A stretch of DNA of 64,000 nucleotides, taken from NCBI GenBank assembly GCA_037975125.1, contig CM075854.1, positions 63,738,571-63,802,570 of the forward strand, written 5' to 3'. The stretch comes from Latrodectus hesperus. Its lineage: Eukaryota; Arthropoda; Arachnida; Araneae; Theridiidae. Positions within the stretch are counted from its first letter, which is position 1. The number at the start of each line of letters is the position of its first letter. The notes under the pieces were generated by a model, which was not told where the DNA came from, did not search any database, and was given only the letters and a program-made list of their open reading frames with translations. Shown here in pieces: positions 35,500 to 47,877 of the stretch. The translations under genes were made by a program, and so were the position numbers.

Positions 35500-35705
35500 G
35501 TAGTTTGCATAGAAGTGGTTGGTTTGGTTTGTTTGTCGCTCAACGGTCATTTTTTGCACACGAGGGCTAATTAGACCGGGACCTACGGTTTAAAGTGGAT
35601 TCTGAACCACTACAAACATCCATGCTCAAGGTGGGATACGAACCCACGAACTGTTGAACCGAAGGCAAGAGCGCTAATCATTCAGCTGCCAGCTCAGCTG
35701 CATAG
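35500..35705 (-). mobile_element. tRNA-SINE, minus strand (family C, best copy)
   Basis: On the minus strand an A box (tggcagctgaatgattagcg) lies near 35675-35694 and a B box (gtgggttcgtatcccacc) near 35632-35649. Then come the body segments tggatgtttgtagtggttc, ccggtctaattagccctcg and a (CAAAC)-rich end. Copies at 29930 and 31640 share all these blocks, so this is a repeated family in the intron. Confidence 0.8.
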
Positions 35706-35709
35706 AAGT

Positions 35710-38700
35710 AAAAACTATAAAGCCTAACTCTTGCTTTAACTATAGGCATATCTTTTTTTTTTTTGATTGGTTGACGTTCATAGTAGTACATAACAAATAT
35801 AGAGCATACAAATTTACATTTCGTGCTGAAATGAGAAGATAACTGTAACTAAATTGAATCACGTTAAAACTAAATGCTATATTTTTATGTCTATTTAGTA
35901 TGACCTAATATACATAAAGTGTTAATCTATTGCAAAGTGCAACATAGAGCCTAATTAAACACAAGCTATTAGTTCGTATATGATATCTATTTGAAAAAAT
36001 ATATCTCTTTATTGCTATGTGTTTCGAGAAAAATACTTTGACTCAGGTGTAGAAATATTAACTAAACTGTGTAATTCAAACTTACCAGATGTTGATTTCA
36101 TTTTGGATGAAATGAACTTTCGCCCGATTAGATCTCTATAGTCAAATTTATACCTACAATTTAACGCATGTAATTTATAACCAAATTAATTCAAATGTAC
36201 AATAACTAAATATTTTCAAAATAAAAAATATTTTTACACATTTTGAGATTTTTTTGAAAATTGATGTATTCAGGAGAAAAATGTTTTGGCTAAGTGTGGC
36301 GAATAGCATATTCACTCTAAAAATAAGCAAGTTAGAAGTTCTGCACGAAACATTATCTGTATTGCATATTTTATCTAACATGAATGTGTGGTCATAACCT
36401 CATTATATGAATAAAAAACAGATTAGATCCATTTTATAGCACCAAAATACGATGTCGGTAGCTAAAGTTGAACCCCCTGATGTGAGTGATGTGGCTATAA
36501 AACACCTGAACGCCATTATCTTTATTTATTTTATACTTTTATCGCCATCTTTGTCTTTACTTACTTTGAAGTCTTTCCACAGAACATCGTGCTTATTTGT
36601 GGGCTTAAGTCCCTAATGCTAGGTATCCCATAAAAATAGCCTCTATTGTGATGCTCTATATTGATTAAGTTCTCCAAGATAGAAGCTATTTATGTCATAG
36701 ATTGATAAGGCATTTCTACTTGTGATGGATGGTAATCATTCGAGTCCAAAAGTTTCAACTTTGTTGGTTGACTTTCACGAAAATAAGTTATCGCACAGAG
36801 TAATAGTGTCTTTGGATAAAAGCTTCATGGTAATTAGAAATCAATAAAATATTTATAGATGTTATTCTTTCCCATTTTATCAGATTAATAGGTTTTGAGA
36901 ACCTAATATTGAAGTATTTTTCTATATTTGTGACCGACAATGAAAACTCAGATCAGTAGCCTTAAGTAGAGAAACTTATTTTTCAAAATGTTTAAAATTA
37001 TTTTAATAATTTAAAAAAGTTTCTGTAAGTATCGTTATAATTGTTTATTACATCCCAATAATTTTTTTTACTTCTGTTGCATCTAATAATAATTAAAATT
37101 ATTTTATAATTTTGATTTAAGTATTTTAATCGTAATATGCTGATATCGTGTGCTGCATTTTAGATTAAAACCAATACCGTTTCATTTACTGACACATTAT
37201 AAACGTATTGTGTCGCAAACATGTAAATTTGTAAATTCAATGCTTAATTTCTGTCAAAAATGTGTTCGTCTCTAAAATATATATATATGTAATGATATAC
37301 ATTGAAAATTGGTAGCATCTGATAATACTTAATTTTTATTAAAATCTTTTTAACGTAAACACTGATTCAATTTAGAATTTTTAACCATTTTCATCAATAA
37401 GTCATTTTGTTATTTAATTGAAATATAATTTGAAAAATGCAGTCATTATTTAGAATTTATTTATTTTTTGACACGACTGACCTACAACATATGGAATTAT
37501 AATCATTAAGTGTAGTAAAGCTTCAACGAAGTCCATTTTCTTCTGCTGATAGGTTGTAGAAATTCGGAAATGAATGCACCAGCTGAAATGTCAACCTCGT
37601 CATTTAATCATAGTTCAATAATACAAAGCGGTTGCCTATGTTCAGAGATTTCTGTTGTCAGAATTAGGCAACTAAGCATATTGCGACAACCTAATTATTA
37701 TCATACTAAGTATATTTATCATTCACCTAAGTACTTGAAAATATTCGAAAAATGAAACTAATACAACCTATTAAAATGGTTTCTTTTGAATAATAAAGCG
37801 CAGACAAATTAAGAAATAACGTCAAATTGTTATTTCTTTTTTCCATGAAAAAAATCCAATTATTTATTAAAAAAAAATGAAGAATCTCTTAATAACTAAT
37901 TTGTACCGTTAATTTTTATTTAAAAATTTAAAAAAAATCTGCTTATATGAATATTTTATATGCTTTTTGCTGGAGAAATATATTTCTTATATTAAAAGCA
38001 TTCGTTAAATGCTTAATAACAAGTGTAGAGTCCATTGTCACAAAGATAATTTTCGGTATTATATTATTAATTATTTTTCTAATCTATCAAATATGTATTC
38101 ATAAGCTATACGAATCAAAAGATTAAATTGTACAATTTCAGAATTCCATTTCACAATTACTCTAATTTTTAATTTAACCAATTAAAGAATCAGGAATTCA
38201 TTGATGGTGACGTTGTTTAAGAGATTATAATTATATTTAAAAAGATATTTTTAAGTTATACCTAGAAAAATACTTTTAATAAGCATTTTTTATTTAAACA
38301 TAAGAGAATAAGCCGGATATTTGACATATTAAAATTGGTAATCCTGGCAAGAATAAATTTAATTTCTTCATGAAAAAAAATTCCGATTGAGTTTTATGGA
38401 ATAATTTAAATTACATATCTAAATGTAAAAAAAAAAAAAAAAAAAAAAATTTTGAGTGAACTAATTCATGAGAAAGGGAAGTTCTTAATATATGTGTGAA
38501 ATGCAAAAATTTTTACTTACCCCCATCAATGATTTTTTTATTAATAGACAAAGAAAATATAAATGTTCTTCAGCATTAAATTTTTAAAATTTAAATTCAT
38601 TTTTAGAGTTTATGAAATGGGTTATTTTTGTTGATAAAAACTGTAATAATTTATAAAATAAGCTTAGTACATCAACTAGCAGCTGAAACTTGACCAACTA

Positions 38701-38935
38701 ATTAAAAGTCATAAAGGATGTATAATTAAAATCAGTCTTTGTCACTTCAAAATTATTTCGATTGTATAATACTAGTTTTTTAAAATACCAATCCATAAAT
38801 ATTAATAACAATAATTATTAATGTTAATAAATAATTAACTATTTTATAAATTAATAAATATGAAAAACTTCAACAAATATTTATTAGGTGTGTCAAATTT
38901 AATAATTTAATTAAAATGTAAAATGTGTGTAAAAT
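35710..38935. other. Intronic AT-rich DNA
   Basis: There is no supported exon. An A-run of about 23 lies at 38427-38449. The frame 37570-37755 is in a slightly more complex patch but has no splice sites or domain. Confidence 0.5.
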
Positions 38936-39198
38936 TTAATGTTGTTGTTGTTGTTGTCGTGTGCCAGCTAGGATGGCAATATGGGGTGCGCTGCTCCACT
39001 TTTTCAACTGAATCATATTTTGGTGTGGAGTCCGACTTCCTCAGTACACACATGCCATAGGGACCCGTTTACAGAGTAGGCAACCATTCACACCTTATTC
39101 ATACTAGGAAAGGACAAAGACAGGATAGAGAGAGAAAGTACATCCATGCTTGAACCGGGATTCGAACCCAGGACCTCCTTATCCGCAGTCAGGCACGT
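38936..39198 (-). mobile_element. tRNA-SINE, minus strand, with TTG/CAA tail
   Basis: On the minus strand the B box is excellent (ctgggttcgaatcccggttc; near 39151-39170). It is followed by agcatggatgtactttctc, ctgtctttgtcctttcc, tatgaataaggtgtgaatgg and an (ACA)n tail that appears as TTG repeats at 38941-38957. The A box half is truncated near 39195. It is the same family as 19862-20168. Confidence 0.8.
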
Positions 39199-39662
39199 AA
39201 AATTTAATAATTTAAATATTTGCTATACCCGAATATTTTGGGTATAAAAATGAATTAAATTATTAAGTTCGAGTTTTTTTAAATATATCCAAAACTAACA
39301 AATAACTCGTTTTGTGTGCCATCTAATAATCATTTCATAAGACAGAATACTATCAGGAAAACAATGTGATTGAAAAAAAATTCTTTGATAATTTTGCTGT
39401 GTGGTATAATGCAAGTAATTAGCTCGATTGAAAGGCGGAAGAGTGGATGAAAATGACGCGACTTGACTAATTTTCAAACATTTCGCGTAGACAGAAATGT
39501 GTAAGAATTGGGAAAACCTCATGAAGCCATGAATCTCTCATTTGATAGTGAATAGGAGAAACTCTAAAGGGTTTCAGGTGTATTTAACAGACAATTAGTG
39601 GTATTCGTGATCCATTATATAGTAGGCTGAATAATAAATATATACAGTCTATATAGTCTATT

Positions 39663-39971
39663 CATTCCTTTTAAATGAATCGCAACTTGTTAAAAAGAGT
39701 GCACTTATTAATTTACTCATTTATTCATGCCTCACACAATTAAAAAATATATCATATGTTTAGATGAATAATTACCTTTATTTTAAACCTGTCTAAATTA
39801 TCTTACAAAGAGGAACGCAGAAAAATATAGTGTACCCATTCCTTTTAAATTAATTGCAATTCTTGGTGATAAAGATAGCACTTATTAATTTTTATCATTT
39901 TTAATCAATATTTACTTTTATTTTAAACCTTATTAAATTATCTTACAAAGAAAAAATGAGCAAAATATAGT
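39663..39971. repeat. Diverged tandem duplication (two units)
   Basis: The unit at 39663-39836 and the unit at 39837-39971 both begin cattccttttaaat. They share gcacttattaattt, ttattttaaacct, taaattatcttacaaag and a final aaaatatagt. The second unit has lost about 40 bases in its middle. It is a local duplication without coding potential. Confidence 0.8.
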
Positions 39972-41560
39972 CTCAGCTTATTTAATTGCAAAAATTCTCA
40001 GTAGAAATTTAGTGTTCGTTGTAGATAGATACGTTGTATTTTTACTGAATCTGGCAAAAATCTTCATTTTTTTATTGAAACTGCTTAAAATTGAATCATT
40101 TTGTAAAATATAAATAATGTTCCTCAAATTTCTATGAGTTTTCCGATACGTTTTTAGGGCAACACACAATTGATAAGTGGTTACATATATTCATAGGGAA
40201 ACAAACTGACAAAACAGAATTTAAATATTTTACACGATGCTCGCCGTTAATTTCACGTCATACAAAATTATTGATGTTTTGAATATTTTACATTTTTCAG
40301 AATAAATTTCGGTGATATCTCATTTGCATTTCCACTATTCCTATATTTAAATATTTTTTAGAATCAGTAATTATGCAGGGATAATATTTTTCAATAAATT
40401 GAATTTCTACATTAATATTCTCCTATATGCTAACTACTTAAATATTTAAACAGAAGAAGAATAAATACACTAATCCCTATACAGTTTCCACATCAGCACT
40501 ATTTATGTTAATTTTCTTTAGGAGTATTCAACTAAATAAATATGTAAAATTTTACGAAAAATATTTTTATATAAAGAAATAAATTAAAGGAGGTAAGCAC
40601 TGGCTTACTTCTTTGTTCATTTAAAACATCTTTGTTCAAAGTTTAATTCTATAAACAGTTTTCGCACACTAAACAACACGTGCTTAGTTTTTTTGCCTTT
40701 GCCGAAGTTTTCCTAGAGTAACACTGAGTGGTCGTTTTAAGTATAGAGAAACAAAATTCAAAGGAAACTTTAAAACAATGGAACTCAGCTGCATTTGTAT
40801 AAGATGAATCTCATAAACTATTCATTACTTTGCGAGTTCATTAAAGCGTTTTAAAACTTTTTTTTTTAAATTTTGCTTCCTTTATGCATTCTTTCTTTGT
40901 CCACAGTTACTTCCGGGTCGATCATAATGCATTCCGTTTATCAAATCAATTAAAAAAACCGGCATCTGCTTTTATTTAAAATTAATTATATTTACGGAAT
41001 TTTTTTTAAAATGAATACTTTAAAAAGAATATTTTTTTACTGATGTGTAAATTATTAAAGCTTAGCCTGTCCAGCTGTTCTACGCTCAATAGCGTATCAA
41101 AGTGATTAAGCACTTCAAATTCTATTTAAAAGCACCAATCTGCCTATTTGTTAATATTATAAAAAATATTTCTAAGCTAATTGATCAAGGAAATTTAATA
41201 TAAGAATAAACTAATAATTCAGCTTCAATATTTCCTTCTCGAAAAAAATATATTAAAGAAGATTCGGAAATATTATGAAACTCATTTAATTTCAAAAATT
41301 TTCCGAATTATTTTTTTTTCAACTGGAATATTTAATTTCATTTTTATTGGTATAATTATTCAAACTATATTCGGTAACATATTTTATAGACTGTAAAAAT
41401 AAAATACCTTATTATTATGTCACCCACTATCAATTTACATTTCAATATCTGTTATTACTATCTAATTACGTTAAACATATTCTATCATCTGCATAAGATG
41501 TATTATCTATGACATTTAATTCAGAAATTATACACATTTTAATAGTTACTTCAGACACTT
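39972..41560. other. Intronic AT-rich DNA
   Basis: Nothing supportable was found apart from mixed-sequence patches near 40660-40760 and 40900-40935 (acttccgggtcgatc). Confidence 0.5.
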
Positions 41561-41563
41561 CAT

Positions 41564-41613
41564 AGAATACTGGATTGTGTTGACAAACATCAGTTAACAC
41601 AATCCAGTATTCT
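41564..41613. repeat. 21-bp near-perfect hairpin
   Basis: Arms 41564-41584 and 41593-41613 pair along 21 bases with a single G:T-type mismatch and an 8-nt loop (aaacatca). The arms carry mixed sequence (actggattgtgttgac), not A/T only. At 50 nt it is slightly short for a canonical pre-miRNA but would be a stable foldback on either strand. Confidence 0.75.
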
Positions 41614-41716
41614 AAGAATCAAGAGATATCATTCTCTGTATCTGAAGCTCATCATATGATATGAAACCCAGTACTCAAAGTACTAGGGTTACTATTCTCC
41701 GCACACGGAGCACATC

Positions 41717-41840
41717 AAATAGTGTCTAAATCAAGCAATCATTTGTTTACTTTATCTAATCAATTGTAAATTGTATATAAAAGTAATTTAATATTGATTA
41801 AATAAATTAAACAAATGATTTTTTGATTTAAACACTATTT
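41717..41840. repeat. Imperfect palindromic element, about 49-bp arms
   Basis: The left arm 41717-41765 (aaatagtgtctaaatcaa...) and right arm 41793-41840 (...ttgatttaaacactattt) pair with a few mismatches. The shared core is aatcatttgtttaa, around a 27-nt AT-rich centre. It lies 100 bases from the preceding hairpin. It resembles a foldback/MITE-like element; no clear target-site duplication is seen. Confidence 0.65.
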
Positions 41841-41849
41841 AAATGTATT

Positions 41850-44800
41850 AATAGATTCTCTGCGCCGATATTTCAATTCAACTTAATTAAACTTTCTATT
41901 TTATTAAGTTACTACTTCCTAATTACACAGTTTACGATGTTTCTGGCTAAAGTTTATTGTATATATATATTTTTTAAATAAAAGAAAATTTAATTAATAA
42001 ATTTAATAAAATTTCACAATATATACTGATTAAATTATTTTTTCACCATGAAATTACTGAGCAATGTTAGAATTACTTGTATAATTGTAAGATATATAAA
42101 CTTATATGTTGGGGACATCTTAATCTTAATTGTGAACATTAAGTTAAATAAGGACGTTTGCTTATTCCTTATAGAAAAAAAGTTATTTAATAATTTCTTC
42201 AAGAAACTCCCAGATGGAGAAAGAATTATATATATCATCAAATTTCAATTTTCTTTCTTACTTTGTAACTTTTATAAAAGGTTAAGAAAATTTTCTATCA
42301 TGTAATTATAATACTATCTTATAGAAAATTTTATTTAAATTTTTAATATTTAAAATCGATACAATAGAAAAAATTTCAATTTGATGATACGTTTAGTGTG
42401 GAAAAAAATTAACAATACTTGTAATATTACTTTGCTAAAAAATTTCATATTTTTTCAATTTTTAATTAAAATAATTTTTGGAACTTAATAATTACATTAG
42501 GCATGAATTTTCAGTTTTCCATTTATAATTATTAGTTTAATTGTTATTTGTTCGCATTCACTTCATAATATGCGGGAATAGATAAACTCATTTTCACTGT
42601 TATTTAATTTAATGTACTGATATTAGGGCATTAATATAAATTAAAGCTTTTTTTCTTAACTGACAAATGTAAAATATAAATAGCATTTAAATTTGAGAAG
42701 ATCATTGAATATATATTAATATTCAAAAACAAAATTATTCAAAATAATAAGCTATTTTAATAATTTATATTCTGTAAAAATATATACATTCTAAGTTTGA
42801 TAAAGGTTTACGTTATCAGTAAAATAATAATAATAATTTTGGTTTTTTAGGTTTAGCTTTAACTGTTATCCTTGGTTTTGAATAATTAAAAAAAATCAAA
42901 CTTAAAATAGGATTAACTTTTATTAGATAAGGAATATATTGTCTCATGTAAATAAGATAATTTATGCAAAAAGCACCTATCATTGCTATAACATTTTTTT
43001 AAATAGTCATATTAAAATTTTGTAATTTTTTTGTGAATAATGTAATGCTTATACTTTTAATTAAAGTTAGAGAATAAGAATACTAAATACATTTTTCAGG
43101 TATAGTTTTTAAAATTTATTTCTAATAATAATAGATAATTTTTTTTAAATATTGGAATTAAAATGAAAAGTTTTTTCTTAGTGCTAATTTGAAAATATTT
43201 TAAATAAATTTTTACTAAAGTTTATATAAAAATGACGAACAAGTACTTTAATATAATTAGTCATAGCAAGTACATAATAAGGCTAATTATTTTTATTATT
43301 ATTTGTTTTAAATGAAAAAAGTGCAGACACTAAAAGTCTAATGTCTGAAAAAGGCATTATCCCAGAAAATGTTCTTGTAATTTCATGTCTTCATAATTTC
43401 ATTGAACTTAAAAAACACTAATTTCTTTGAAGTGTTATATTTCAAGCTTCCTTTGGCTAAATTTTGAAAAATAGCGAACTATTTCTAATTCTATTAAAAG
43501 CCGGTTGCATGATTGATTAAAACTAAATAAAAAAATAATTTTGTTTTTCTGTGATAAAAATATCTACATTATTTTTTTACGTTGAAAATTCAATTTGTTG
43601 TTCCCTAATCAAAAAAAAAAAATCATTTTTAGTGGGCTCCTAGTTTCTTCTTTAAATTGTTTTGTAGCTCTAGAATTACAAACTTTTTCTTGGAAAACAC
43701 AAACCGTAATTAAAGAGTTTTAACTAAACTTTAAAGAAAGAACTTCGACGCTCTTAAAATCCAATTATTTTTAACAAGCTGAATGAACTCCTTTAATGTA
43801 AGTTATTTCACAAGTCCTTAAATATAAAATTTCCTCTTCATCTAAATTGATTAATTGAAAATAGATGCTCAATTTCTACTTAAAAGTTCATTGATAGCTT
43901 TAGAATGAGTGCTATCAACGAATTAAATGAATAGGGAGGAATAATTTTTCGCCATCATTCTAGCAAAAGCCATCCGGTCTTTTTTTATCTAAACTTCATG
44001 TTATTTTGCTCCATTAATGTAAGGAATATAATGATTGATTTTTTAATTGTATTTTTCAAAAATAAAACAAGTAATAGATTGAAGCTTATTTTCTATTGTT
44101 CCATTTTTAATTTTAGAATAAAATTATCAGCATTTCTTAAAAAGTAAGTATTTAAATGCGGGTTTAGTTATAAATATCTGTACGTATAAGGATAGCTATA
44201 TTTGTTATTTTAAGAAATTAACATCACAATTAAACTGCTGACCACAGTGAGTAAAAACAATAAAGACGAATATATTTTGGAAAAATGCTTTATCAGACGA
44301 TTACTTAAAGTTGAAGTTCTCTGTTTATTTCATACATTTCCTCTATTTCGCATCTGGAAGTAGTTTTTCTAAACTGAGCTATTTCGTATTTATTCTGCAT
44401 TAAGAAAATATATATTTGATTTTTAAATTAGATTAAATTAATGTTAACCAAATGCAGTTACATTAACTGGATGAGAGCATAAAATATTGAATTCAACAAT
44501 GTGATCTCTATTCTATTATTTTAGTGTATTTTTAGTTTTATTGGCATTAATATATGCGCAAAGATTTTAAACTTTTTGTATTTAAATTTTTATCGGACTG
44601 GGTTCTGTGAGATTTTATCCCAGTTTGAATAATCACATTATTTGTTCAGTGTCACATTATGGTATCAAACATTTCTTTATACAATGCAAATATTTATTAA
44701 CTCAATTTCCTCGCATTGGCAACGTTCTAAATATGTATTAATATTTAAATTTTCTAAAAATTTTTCATTAATTCTTATAATTAATAAAAGAGCTTTTCAT

Positions 44801-46180
44801 TAATGATTTCCTATATAGTAAATTCACAAATACCTGATTATTTTATGATTTCGTTGGTAAGTGTACTTAAGATTTTTTAATTTCTTGCTATTTATTCAAA
44901 AAGCTAATTTTAACTGAGTTTAAAATGCTGTAGCATAAATATTTATGCATGCTTGTGAAAAAATAAATTAATATTTGAATCATCATATCTTGCAGAATTA
45001 TTTTATAATGTTTTTAAAGTTATTCGCGTATATTTTCATATTCTATTTGATATTCTATTTGTGTAATAAAGCCCACACAGATTCCTCTAATTACAATGTT
45101 CATTGCTTTATGTATCATTTTACCAAGGTTCGATTATTCATTTGAATGAAGAGAAACACTTTGTTACTTTTAACAGAACTGCAAAAAATATTGTTGGATA
45201 ATCATGATTTGATTTTTCTTAATTAATTTAATATTTTACTATTCGAATAATTTCCATGTTTTAATATATTGTACTAGCAAAACTTCCATACATTAAACCC
45301 TTACAACTCGTATTTCCCTGCTCTAGACTATGGAAAGTCTTGGTAATGTTAATAGCAAAATTCTTGCAGAAAAATAGTTTTATCAATAATTGGAGGGAAA
45401 TATATTTAAAATTACTTATATCATTATTGTGTGCGTGCAAAAGAATGCAGCAGTTGTACCCTCATTTAAATTAAGGTCTATTACAGAGTAGAATTTCTAA
45501 ATCTAAATTCCTATCTTCAACGTCAATGTTTTTTAATCCATTCTATCACAAACAAATTACCCACGATTTTCCTCGTTTTGCTGTTAATAGACGTTTTAAT
45601 ATGAATTTATAACTAAGTAAAAAATTCAGAACAACTATTTATGAGCTGACTCAAAATTTAGTTATGAATTTCTGAGTAAATATAAAAACCGCTATTTTAT
45701 TTTTAAAATCACACAATTCAAATATTTTTTGAGTTTTAACATTTGAAAGGTATGTCTAAAAATCCTCCTTGGGACATCTAAGATTTTGCTTAAAATTTGT
45801 CGAGTGTACTTTTTAGCTAAACCTATCTATGTGAGAGTTGTCTAAAAATCTAAGAACCTGTCTAAAATCTTTATTAAAACGCATATTATTCTCGAGAATG
45901 CATTTTTGTCATCCTTTTTGCATTAAACCGTAATATTACTTTGTCTCAAATTTTCTTTATGAAAGTAACTATTATTTATGTTTATAATTATTTGTTATAT
46001 ATTATATTGACATTGCTAATATTTTTGAAGATTTAGAGGGAGTGAAATACAGAATGATAATAGTTTTTTCTTTGTATGAAATGACAAAAATTAAAATCAA
46101 AATAGGTTTTTTATTCAAGAAATTAATATATTTTCTCTCAACCAATAATATTTTTATAAATCGTTCTATACCTATATATT
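41850..46180. other. Intronic AT-rich DNA
   Basis: No exon, SINE or transposon is recognised. The opposing open frames near 42035-42305 are AT-rich and have no splice support. Confidence 0.5.
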
Positions 46181-46500
46181 GTCGACAAAATCGATAGTTT
46201 CCTTCTGATATCTACACAAAACATTTTACGCACTGTGAACTCTATTTGGCGAGATGATCGGTCCATTCTTGGCGACGTTTTTGCTGGAGTTTACTCTAGT
46301 CCGGTATTTCGGAAAATGCTATATAATTTGATGAATTCGTACTAGGGAAGGCACTTAGTATCCTATTCTCGTCCAAGACGGTTGGCAGTCTACTGATTGT
46401 GTGATTTGCTTTGTATAGTTTTTGATTCCGTGAAAAATTTATCTGATCTGGAATAGTTCTGAAAAAAATTATTTCGCTTATTTTCAATTTTATTTCCATT
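46180..46500. other. Candidate regulatory island upstream of the 47.7 kb exon
   Basis: A mixed-sequence block (for example cgagatgatcggtccattc, ttggcgacgtttttgctgg, ctcgtccaagacggttgg) sits about 1.3 kb before the exon at 47740. The minus-strand frame 46296-46499 across it has no domain. It may be an enhancer or an alternative promoter for that exon. Confidence 0.25.
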
Positions 46501-47738
46501 CAAACGGATATTATTTTTGATATTGTTTTTTGTTTTTGTTTTCTTTTTTGCATTAAATTAAACGCAGTTTTGAATTTGAGAAAGCCATTGCGTGTGCTTT
46601 ATTTCGATAACAATCTGCTATATTATAAAAATATTTACGATTCAGTTTTTAAGAATTTTCCATATTGCTTATAGTTTTTGCAGAAATCATTAAAAATATT
46701 TGAAATTTGTGATTGAGAAAACCTTTCTGCTTTTGGAATATCTTTTTTATTCTTGGTAACTGTAATTTATATTACATTTCTTGCCTACTTTTTTCAATTT
46801 ATTCTCTTAAGATTTATTGAAGTTATTTTTAAGCATAATTTTGTGCTCTTGATATATGCATATATAATTATTGTTCAATAGTTAATCAGTCATTGATTAT
46901 AAGTACAGTTTACTTTTGTAAAAATATTTCACGCTCTTCCCTAACCAAAAGTTAATATTATAGACAATAATACTTTTTGTAATTTTTCTAATAGTATTTA
47001 CCACTAAAACTTTAACTTAAATAAAAAATATTTGTTTCTTGCTTAAAAGGATTTTTCTACTTATACTTTTGAAGAGCAGCTTTTACAAGTCAGCTTTTTC
47101 GGTAAAAAATCAGCCAAGGAAATAAATTTCTTTTTTAACGATAACTTCCGGCCTAACCATTCCGGACATATTTTGGTTGACGTATTTTTTAGTTACGTTT
47201 TATGTTATAATGGTTTCGGTAGTCATGATTTATTTATTGCTTTCAATTTTTTAAATAACTATTAATGATTTCAAAAAATTAAAATTTATCACTTTAGGTT
47301 GTTTATCATTTTAATTTCGTTATTTTCAGTATCTATAAGACTGATAAACTACATTTTTAATACAGTTTCTCTCCCATCCTAAATAATGATTTCAATTTTT
47401 AAAATAGTTGCAATGTTTCGTGAATCGAAATATTTGAAATGAATTCTTCAAAACGGATTTTGAATTGAGTTATTGGAAAAAAGACTATTTCTGACTTGTA
47501 ACTTGTTAAATACATTTTTTACTACTTTTTATATGTTTATGCTGGACAGTGTATTGATATAGGGAATCAAATCAATTTTTTTTATAAATGTACACTTGAC
47601 CTTTACCGAGAATATTGAAAAGAGTCTTCGAAACACTATTCTTTCTAAGCTTTTCAATTGTGTCTTAGTTTTTCGAGTAAAAATAGGTAAAAATTGTTAG
47701 ATATAAGACAAAAATCTCAGTTGCCCTAAAGGTGTCAG

Positions 47739-47877
47739 TATGATGATGTTAATTCCAATAAAAAGATTCACCAAACGAGCTCAAAGTGATCCATGGATCT
47801 CGGACAGAATTCGAAAGTATTTTTTCTGTCGGAGATTCACAATGAGTGCAGAGACTACTACTTCTTCTGAAGAAGCG
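47739..47877 (+). CDS. RhoGEF gene: N-terminal basic exon (internal or alternative first)
   Basis: From ATG 47740 the frame encodes 46 residues, with the basic/aromatic stretch KRFTKRAQSDPWISDRIRK, then FFCRRF, and an acidic Ser/Thr tail TTTSSEEA, to the donor GCG|GTAAAT at 47878. The end is phase 0 and matches the DH exon at 56558, giving ...SSEEA-DTRTHVV. Possible acceptors are TCAG at 47735-47738 and CTCAG at 47716-47720. Both need two bases from an upstream exon, which the donor at 13636 would supply. If unspliced, ATG 47740 is a start. The polypyrimidine tracts are poor, so the first-exon reading remains open. Upstream of ATG the frame meets TAA at 47704-47706. Confidence 0.6.
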
